Assembly (NCBI GenBank): GCA_045837725.1
Contig: JBEWZL010000156.1
Location: 1 to 64,000 of the forward strand
DNA: 64,000 bases
Reading direction: 5' to 3'
Source: Vermamoeba vermiformis
Taxonomy: Eukaryota > Tubulinea > Echinamoebida
The notes beneath the pieces were generated by a model that worked only from the letters and a program-made list of their open reading frames with translations, was not told the DNA's origin and searched no databases. This document shows, one piece after another, positions 56,524 through 64,000 of the stretch (position 1 is the first letter of the stretch; each line of letters starts with the position of its first letter). The position numbers and the translations under genes were made by a program.

Positions 56524-56735
56524 GGTTGGTACTGGATAGCTAGAATGCGAAACAAGCAACCAACAGCCACGTCATTTTGGTAGATTTCGCTATTTTGCTT
56601 GTCAAATTTTATTTTCTGTCATAGCAACGTCATATCATTACAAATTCACCCAGTACACTACACGACTGTGGTTTACTTTTGGCGTTAGGGCGAGCCCGTC
56701 GAATAACAGCGTACAGGAGATCCGGGATTTTCGCA

Positions 56736-58867
56736 ATGCTAATCTCGCCTTACAAATTAATTTTATTATTGTCTATATTTTATTTATGCAGTATTTCATA
56801 TGCCGAGGATCCCACGTAGGTAGAATCTCATCACGAATTTTTCATGAATTAACAATTTGGTAGTCTAGAAATCTATAAAAATCCTCCTGTATTTACAATC
56901 GAAGGTAATATAAATGTATATAGGCGACATACATTATAATCTAATAATGCATTGCTTTCAAAGGTCAAGTTGAGAAAATTGACGCGCCATCCAACATTGA
57001 TTACAAAGCCTTCGTTAAACAATACAATGCACCCATCATACTTAGAAAAACAGTAATCGACGAGTGGGATGCGCGTCAAGAAATGGGACGTGGAGTATTT
57101 AAATAAGAACTTGCCAGGCCTAGTAAGTCATGACGCGATCCGGTAACTTTAAACTAACCAAAATCCAACCCAGAAAAAAGTTCATATTTCAAATTCGTAT
57201 AAAATTGACTTCTTTAACGGCGCCAAAGAGTACCCGATGTCCGTTTTGCCCACAGTGCCTAAGGAATGGAACACTACTGTCCGCGAGTTCATGTCCACAC
57301 GTGCTTTCTTCGCGAAAATTGAGAACCCCACGGACACTGACTACGTTTATTTCACTGGAAGCATGTACACGCTGCATAAGTAAGTCTACTCTATCATATG
57401 AGAGTTAATATAACGATTGCCTAATTAGGAAAATTTGGCCTGATGTGAAGCCTGTGGATCTGTTCTGGATCAGGAAGGAAGGCAAGCAAGTTAACATTTG
57501 GTTAGGCAAAGCTGGAGTTACTTCACAAGCACATTACGATGCTTCTTATAATTTCTTTGCGCAAATTTCCGGAAAGTAAGTCTTCGTGTTACAAGTTAAT
57601 CGGATCTGCGTAGGTTACTAAGCTAAGTGCTTCTTAGAAAGAGATTTCTATTGTTCAATCCCACGGAATACAAAAACTTGTATATGTACCCTATGCTTCA
57701 TCCGTACGCACGCGAGTCTCAAGTCAACTTGGAAACTCCTGATCTGGCTACCTTTCCTAACATTACGAAAGCACGTGCTATCGAGGTAAATATTCACTAT
57801 ATATTAGTAAGTTTTTATTAATGTATTTATATAGGCGATCTTAGAGCCTGGAGACTTGTTGTATTTGCCGCCGTTTTGGCTTCATCACGTGACAGCTCTG
57901 ACGACGAGTATTTCGATCAATGTGTGGAGCGATGCTGAAGAACAAGTGATCTATAATAAGCACTTGACTAAGCAACCGTTGCCTTTTAGCGCTGAATGGG
58001 AATTGTAAGCGGAGTCACACGTTTTCGATATCTACTTAATTTTAACGAATAATTTTAGATCCAAGCGCATCCAATTGGTTCGTTATTTCTTGTACCAATT
58101 AGTCGATGCAGTGTTGGGCAAGCATTGTCGTTATAAGTATAATCTTAATGACTAGTCATACTAATGATGTATTTAGGTGAAAACAAGGCACATGAATTCT
58201 TGCACGAGACTATCTATACTTCTCGATACAAAACGTTCTTAGCAACTGCCTTTGCTAAACCACCAAGCATTGATTTAAGTATCTGCGAACAAGGACTTGA
58301 GACTTTGAAGTCCTCAAATATTAGATCCAGATCTGGATCGCACATCGAGAACAAGCCACAAGCTGTTGCTACTGGCATTGATTCGAGTAGCATTAACGGC
58401 GAACACGTGAATCATTTCGAAAAAGTGTCACAGTACGTAGACGAGCATAAAGATGACGTCGTGGAAGGAAATGATGGAGATGATGTGGCGAAGACTGAGG
58501 ACCAGCAGCAAAAAGAGAGTCAAGAAGAGGTTAAAAAGGATACTATTGAAGAGAATAACGAGCCAAAAGAAGAAAAAATCCAAGACGAGAATACTGAAGG
58601 AAAAGTCGAGCAAGAAAATGTCGAAGAGAAGAAGAAAAAGAAGCGATCGAGAATACTGAAGATGAAACCGACCAATCACCGTTCGCCAAAGAGATTAAAG
58701 ATATTGATACGTTCTTGAACGAGAAAATTATTGGTGAGTTTGAAAGAATGAAAAAATACCAAAGAGAAGGCGTGATGGACTTGCTATTGGATTACTATAT
58801 TGAAGGTGTCGTAGAGTTGATGTTCGGCGTAGCTAATGTACCTTATTATTTCGACAAATGTTTGTAA
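56736..58867 (+). CDS. JmjC-domain dioxygenase with signal peptide and acidic tail
   Basis: The start is ATG 56736 with a hydrophobic leader (LILLLSIFYLCSISYAED), so it enters the secretory pathway, unlike most JmjC enzymes. Then come IDYKAFVKQYNAPIILRKTV and KKWDVEYLNKNLPGL. The JmjC core has SQAHYDASYNFFAQISGKKR (iron HxD) and RFLLFNPTEYKNLYMYPMLH. LEPGDLLYLPPFWLHHVTAL gives the distal His, and SISINVWSDAEEQ follows. The C-terminal 200 residues are Glu/Lys-rich (KEEKIQDENTEGKVEQENVE) and end with a helical domain YQREGVMDLLLDYYIEG. Two single-base frame breaks are seen: near 57070 (WDA to KKWD) and in an A5 run at 58635-58639. Both are simple to explain as sequence errors. It is JMJD8/HSPBAP1-like by location and fold; the substrate is unknown. 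Confidence 0.75.
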
Positions 58868-59134
58868 AAATCTCCGATAATAAAGATTAATTGACTAATT
58901 TGGAATTTAAGCGGTATTAAGCAGTCATAATATTGAATACTAACTCTAATTTCTTAAATTTACGGATTGAATGGTAATTTGGATAGGGAAAGGCGCGTAA
59001 GGTAGATCAAAATAGTTCACAAGATCACGTGGCGCTTTCGAACAACGTTTCAGAACGGGACAAAACTAATTCTAATTCGCATTTGTAGAAACAACCACCA
59101 TTAAAGTTCCATGTATATAGTTGCGCTCTAAGCA

Positions 59135-61556
59135 ATGACCTTCTGTAGAAATTGTGGCGCCAAATCTGACGAAGCGGGCAGATTCTGTCACGAGTGCGGT
59201 ACCAAGCGTGGTGAAGGCAACGCTTATTGTTACCATTGCGGTGAGGCTGGTGGAGACAATAATCCTGCCAAGATCTGCACTCTATGTAACAAGAAGGCCC
59301 CTTCTGGAATCCCAGATCTCGGGCCGCCAAAACGTCCGGAACGTTCTGAGTAAGCAGCGAATATATTGAAATTATACAATAATTATGGAGATTCTTTACA
59401 GCGACTACGACTATTACTTACAGCAAAATTTAATATTAAATAATTCGAAATTAATCAGAATGACTTGAATCGAGTTTGATGTTCACGTATATTTATACAA
59501 TTAGCATATTATACAAGAAAATAATAATAATAATTTGTTTTAGTCGAGCACCACTGCAAAGGAAGAGATCCAGTTCAGGTTCAGTTTTGGATGCAGCTCT
59601 TAAAGCAGCCAAAGCTCCTTCAACAGACACAGGTATGAAAATCAGATTAACATTCCTTAATTTTATTATCATGTTTTGTTGATACGGTATCTTTAATTCG
59701 TTCAGAAAATTCTAAAATATTTGCAAGCTTGGCATTTACACTGTATTTTATTCGAAGCAAGGATTTAAGTTTAGTTGATATCTATATTAGGAAATAATAA
59801 TCTAATTTTCGAATTAAAGAAATTACTGTGGAATGGTTGGCAAAAGCGACTGGAGAAAATAACGCGTCTCAAGTGAGCAGCTGGCATCAAATTTTAGCGA
59901 CCGAAAGAATAACAAGCACCAGTATATTAAAAAGGACTATCGATTCTCCATATTGGACCAGTTTAGTCCTTCCGATCGGAGTTAAAGTTCAGATCGAGAC
60001 ATTTATCAAGTCCCCTAGAAGCAACACTGAAGAGGCTGAAGAAGCAATAGGCGAATTAGAATCACCAAAAACAAGGCCTAGCGCCATGAACGGATTAAAA
60101 CCAAAGTCAAAAACATTGCGTCAAGTGCGCGGTGAAATTAGCACTGCGAGTAATAACGAACAAAATGATCCTATACCTGAGATCAATATTAGTCCTGTTA
60201 AAGCGGTTAGTCCTAAGGGAGGCAAGCCATTGTAAGTATAATATAGTCTTGACCGCCTCAATAGTAACTATAGTTACTTACATAATGTTATTTTAGACCG
60301 CCCATCCCGCCTAGAAAAGAACGTAAGCCCTTAGCAGTAACAATTCCCAGCACGTCCATTCCATCACCTGCCTCACCAAAATCAGCGACTATTTCACCGA
60401 TGGAATCACCGCGAAACAAATCTGGACCGAGCTCACCACGCGGTGTAATGTTTGCTGAGCCAAGTTATTCACCTCGTAGCCACGTTATTGTTGTCGAACA
60501 CAGCTCTCCTCGCGAAGAAAAGAGTGGCTCAATATCTCCTCGTAAAGGCGATGCTTCACCACGGTAAGTGACATGAAAAACACCTCTGGTGCGGACAGCG
60601 ATTAATTCTTTCTGCAGTGCTATTGATAGCAGTACACCAAGGGCGCCGCCGCCAATTACGAGTGAAAGTTTGAAGCCATCAAAATCCGACACAACTGTTG
60701 TGCCACCACCGAGACCACCGCGTAGACTAGTCAGAACAAACAGTGAAGGCGCGTCTACAAGAAGCAAAATTGAAGCTCCACCTGTTAGGCGGAGAGAAAG
60801 TGATGCTCCTGAGATGAGAAGTACAATTAGTACCAAGAATAATAACAACGATGTTGGCGAGCCGGATGTGAAGTTGGTACGTTTGAACGGAATTCAAAAT
60901 ATTGTCAAAATGGTATTGATGCATTGTTCTAGGTTAAATCTACGTTTGGTACTTCGGGCAAGTCAAAGACACTTCGAGATAAAGCTCTAAATTTGGAAAT
61001 TAACAAGCCCGTGGCAAAAAGCAGTGTTGTAAGTACACCACTTTAACAACATTTCACGTGCTGACAATAGCATTTAGGGCGATTCTATTGGTCGTATTTT
61101 AGCCGACGTGACGGGTCATAACGAGTCTAATCAGTTTAAGGCCTATGTGTCGCATTGGGAGGAAAAACCAAAGGCTTTAGATTCGAAGAAAACAGTGACT
61201 ATGATGAGCATAATTGTTTCTAACGGAGCTGAACATTGGTCTGTGTTTAGACGTTACGGACAATTCGAGAAGTTGGACTCTGGGTTAAAGAAGAAGGGAG
61301 CCCTGCCTTATAGCGATAACACGTTAAAGAATCTCGGAAAGCCGTCGGATCCAGCACTTTTACGCGACGTTTTGAACCGCTATTTAATGTACATATTAGG
61401 AAATCCTGTCGTCCAGGCTCATCATTACTTGCATAACTTTTTGATGCCGGTACGTATCAAGTACTTAAATATTGTTGCAAGTTACTAACGCGGATGTAGG
61501 TTCAAATCGGAGATGTAAAGCCAACTCAAGTCAATCAAAAGAAAGAAGAAAAATAA
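59135..61556 (+). CDS. Zinc-ribbon / SAM-like / proline-rich / PX-domain protein
   Basis: About seven exons. The N terminus has paired CxxC motifs: MTFCRNCGAKSDEAGRFCHE, CGTKRGEGNAYCYHCGEAGG and ICTLCNKKAP. A helical segment (TVEWLAKATGENNASQVSSW to VLPIGVKVQIETFI) resembles a SAM domain. A long Pro/Ser-rich region carries SH3-type ligands (PPIPPRKERKP; VVPPPRPPRRLVRT). The C-terminal PX domain is FKAYVSHWEEKPKALDSKKT, HWSVFRRYGQFEKLDSGLKK and LLRDVLNRYLMYILGNPVVQ. RRYGQF keeps the basic phosphoinositide-binding pocket. The stop at 61556 follows VNQKKEEK. An endosomal adaptor that links phosphoinositides to SH3 partners is inferred. Confidence 0.75.
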
Positions 61557-61700
61557 TGGTGATTGATGGTTATTTATTATGTTCATAGTCCTAGAGATGT
61601 TAGAGCGATGTAAATAAAGAATCGCATAACCAAAATTTATTCTGATCTGCTTCCTTCGCTATAAGAAAAGATAAAGGAGATTTATTTTACATACGTCGTA

Positions 61701-63099
61701 TTAAGCATTTAAAGCGTCAATAACTTGGTACAAAGATTCGTCAGCGACGCTATTATAAGACAAAGTCAATTGTTTCAAGCTCTTGTGGTTGTTCATCGAA
61801 ATTCCTTGTGAAAGTAAAGTCAGGCCTGCAGTACCTAAACTATTGCCCATAAGATTAACTTCTACTAGACGTAGTATTAACGCCCAATAATTCTGCTACG
61901 TGGCGCGATCCAATTCGACCAATCGTGTTCCAGCCAAGATCCATACGAATCAATGAGATATTATTTCGTAGCGCTTGGCAGATATGTTTTGTGCCTTCCG
62001 GGCCTATCAAACGAAAGAGTTTAGCAATCGATTACCAAATTAAGAAGTCCAATAAATTGTCCGAAGAATTTCCTCGCAAAATAAAGTAGTTCATTTGTAC
62101 TGGCAGAAAACTTGGTACTATCGAATGATAATTATAATTACCTATCTTATTTTGTCTAACACTAAGCTGAACTAAACCAGTGTTATTTTCCAACCCTTCT
62201 GCAAGCAACTTCGCGCCTTCATCGCCTAACTCAACTTGATTCAAACTAAGCCTTTGAAGAACATCGTTCATCGTTAATCCAAGGGCTATGCCTCGTGCGC
62301 CCTATAAATAGAGTGAGTATAATTCGTTATTAATGAGTTCAACGGATCTTCTTAAAATTTAAATTTCCGATCGAGTACTTACGTTGGCTCCGAGTGTTGA
62401 ATTTTGAGAGATATCGAGCTCTATTAATGTCCTATTCACAGCTAACATATCGCCTAAGTGTTCAGAGCCTTGCGGACCAATCTTGTTGTTATACAGATCC
62501 AGTCGCATAATGTTCTTATTTGATTTTAACGCCTCGCTTATTAATCGAATGCCGTCATCACCTAAAAATAGGATCATTGTTAAATATTACTATTATAATT
62601 CGAATTAATGGTTTGTAATCGTACCAATCGAATTATTTGACAGATCGATTTGCACTAACGACGAATTCATTTTAATAAGAGCAGCCATATATTTAGCACC
62701 TTCATTGTCCATATTGACGCCTGATAATTTCAAGCTGGTCACGTGCTTATTATCTTTCAAGCACATTGTGATTTCGCGGGCAAACTGTCCATCCACGTTC
62801 AAAAAATTGACTTCGTACGAAGTAATCGTTGGATCATTATTGGCAATTTTATCTAAAATCTAGAAGAGTATATATTAATAATTGCAGGGTTATCTAGGGT
62901 GGCATTTCGTCTCCGGTAAATTAATGCACAGCGTATACGAATAAAATTAATTAATTATGCATAATAAATTGTAATCATATATTATTGGAAGCCAAATATG
63001 TATTAGTTGATCTAATACGTATTTTTTGGCGTTGAGCAAACGGATCGGGTAAATTGATTTTCAATTGGATCTTGATATTTAACTTACACTATCATCCAT
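61701..63099 (-). CDS. Tropomodulin-like leucine-rich-repeat protein
   Basis: ATG 63099 begins MDDS, spliced to ILDKIANNDPTITSYEVNFL, which closely follows the start of the tropomodulin LRR domain (NDP, then NLN). Repeats of ribonuclease-inhibitor length follow: KHVTSLKLSGVNMDNEGAKY, SSLVQIDLSNNSIG, KNIMRLDLYNNKIGPQGSEH, GLVQLSVRQNKIG, SLIRMDLGWNTIGRIGSRHV, VNLMGNSLGTAGLTLLSQGI and LKQLTLSYNSVADESLYQVI. About 320 residues, no actin-binding N-terminal region, so it is the LRR half only. One single-base frame break near 61866 separates LLGVNTT from LVEVNLMG; the repeat phase shows both sides belong together. Actin pointed-end binding is possible but not shown. Confidence 0.7.
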
Positions 63100-63399
63100 T
63101 ATGGCCAATAAATATTAGTTCGATAAATATAAATAAATACAGATCTGCTATGTTAATAATAACGACCCCTTTTGTGTTCGATTATCAACTTTCAGGTAGA
63201 AATTTTAATTTCTAAATTCACGCGTGAGACAGACAACAAGCACAGTAATCAAGACACGTGTGTATTTATTTATTTTGAAGTGCTTGATTGTGGCCACTAA
63301 AATTCATCGGACAAAGCAAACGCTAACCTCAGCAGATCGAACTGAAAAACCAGATCGAGAGAATCTCCGCCAATAACCATATTTTAGCAATTATAAATT
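63100..63399. other. Divergent promoter region at the right end
   Basis: 300 bp between the LRR gene start and the last gene's start. AT-rich, with AAGACACGTGTG at about 63253-63264, a near match to the CACGTG palindrome. No gene is seen. Confidence 0.35.
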
Positions 63400-64000
63400 A
63401 TGCAAGTGCACCCAGAAGACGTTGGAGTATTTTTCAACTCAAAAGTACCATCCTACACGCAGATATTTCATAATGAATACGATGGATTCTTAGCTAATCA
63501 AGGATTCTCTTCAAAAAATCTCCATATTGATATTTTATACGGTAAGATTAATACTTAATTTATTTTACTCCCTGTGAATTACTGAAATTATATTCAATTT
63601 TTGTTGATTTTGCCGATTTAGCCTATTTCAAAATAATATTATACGATCAAACAATATTAGTATACGATCCTATATTAATTACTATTCTGGTTTTAATTTC
63701 AGGATTTCGAGATCTGTATCACACCACAAGAAGTTATCGGCACAAAATTCTGTCAATATTTGGCCGCGGAGGTATCGCTAATGTAAGTACATATTATGAA
63801 CTAAATATCAATAGTGTGGTTAATAACTTGTTTAACAGCGGAGGTGGGTCAAAAAAGAACGGATCGAAAATTTCAAACCGATAGCTGGCAATGTAGTGTG
63901 GGATGTGGAGAGCCATACGATAAGATATTGTCCTAATAAGGTAATTATCATATTTAAAACTATGTTGACGAAATCACAGAAATTTCCTCGCACATCCAGT
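63400..64000 (+). CDS. Unknown gene, 5' part only
   Basis: ATG 63400 opens MQVHPEDVGVFFNSKVPSYT, followed by GFLANQGFSSKNLHIDILYG. Introns with good sites join it to FRDLYHTTRSYRHKILSIFG and then RRWVKKERIENFKPIAGNVV, ending WDVESHTIRYCPNK at a GTAATT donor near 63941. The gene continues past the window edge. No domain recognised in the 110 residues available. Confidence 0.5.

Noticed and set aside
1-64000. CRISPR arrays, bacterial insertion sequences, rRNA genes or retroelements
   Set aside because: No regularly spaced repeats, transposases, reverse transcriptase motifs or rRNA-like sequence were found.

Overview
This window is nuclear DNA of an intron-rich, gene-dense unicellular eukaryote. 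Most introns are short (about 50 to 110 nt) with GTAAGT- or GTACGT-like donors and YAG acceptors. Intergenic gaps are often 100 to 700 bp, base composition is moderately AT-rich, and the standard genetic code is used. Core genes are clear: SMC3, the RNA polymerase II largest subunit with a YSPTSPx tail, two eEF1A copies, RPL10A, a Sec12/PREB-type Sar1 exchange factor, a SMYD methyltransferase, METTL23, an ALKBH8-type AlkB domain, an ER DnaJ and FAD synthase. No mitochondrial, bacterial or viral genes were seen. The exact clade cannot be fixed from this sequence; an amoebozoan or other free-living protist is plausible (inference).

Layout. 1-1 kb: 3' part of a pseudokinase-like gene (-). 1.1-2 kb: ZZ zinc-finger gene (+). 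2.2-3.0 kb: an abnormal G-rich, purine-rich tract. 3.1-7.0 kb: a kelch-like/DUF4419/LRR protein (+). 7.3-15.2 kb: two small unknown ORFs, a secreted GPI-type DUF4874/DUF4832 protein, FAD synthase and an MFS carrier (all -), with a 54-codon ORF on + between them. 15.9-25.9 kb: SMC3, an F-box/SNF2 ATPase and an F-box-like gene (+). 26.0-36.5 kb: an inverted duplication of the eEF1A gene with its promoter (arms about 2.1 kb, spacer about 6.3 kb). The spacer holds a decayed copy of the neighbouring F-box gene's 3' end, a CxxCxGxG zinc protein, a larger unknown protein, a relic with a 79-bp tandem repeat and three small unknown genes. 36.6-40.2 kb: METTL23 (-), a type I membrane protein (+), an AlkB-like dioxygenase (-). 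40.9-46.6 kb: RPB1 (+). 47-50 kb: RPL10A (-) and Sec12/PREB (+), divergent. 50.2-56.5 kb: SMYD, an EEP phosphodiesterase, a 0.4-kb terminal-inverted-repeat element and an ER DnaJ (genes all -). 56.7-61.6 kb: a signal-peptide-bearing JmjC protein and a zinc-ribbon/PX protein (+). 61.7-63.1 kb: tropomodulin-like LRR protein (-). 63.4 kb to the end: the start of an unknown gene (+).

The genes are housekeeping loci and do not form one pathway. Functional themes are chromatin and transcription (SMC3, SNF2, RPB1, METTL23, SMYD), translation (eEF1A twice, RPL10A, ALKBH8-type) and the ER (Sec12, DnaJ, JmjC with signal peptide). The most novel signal I found is non-coding: a 12-bp palindrome TGACACGTGTCA occurs perfectly eight times, seven of them inside introns. 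It sometimes pairs with a second shared motif, TGACACGTGAAAAATAT, in introns of unrelated genes. Several features (G-rich tract, poly-C run, single-base frame breaks) may be assembly errors and are flagged as such.
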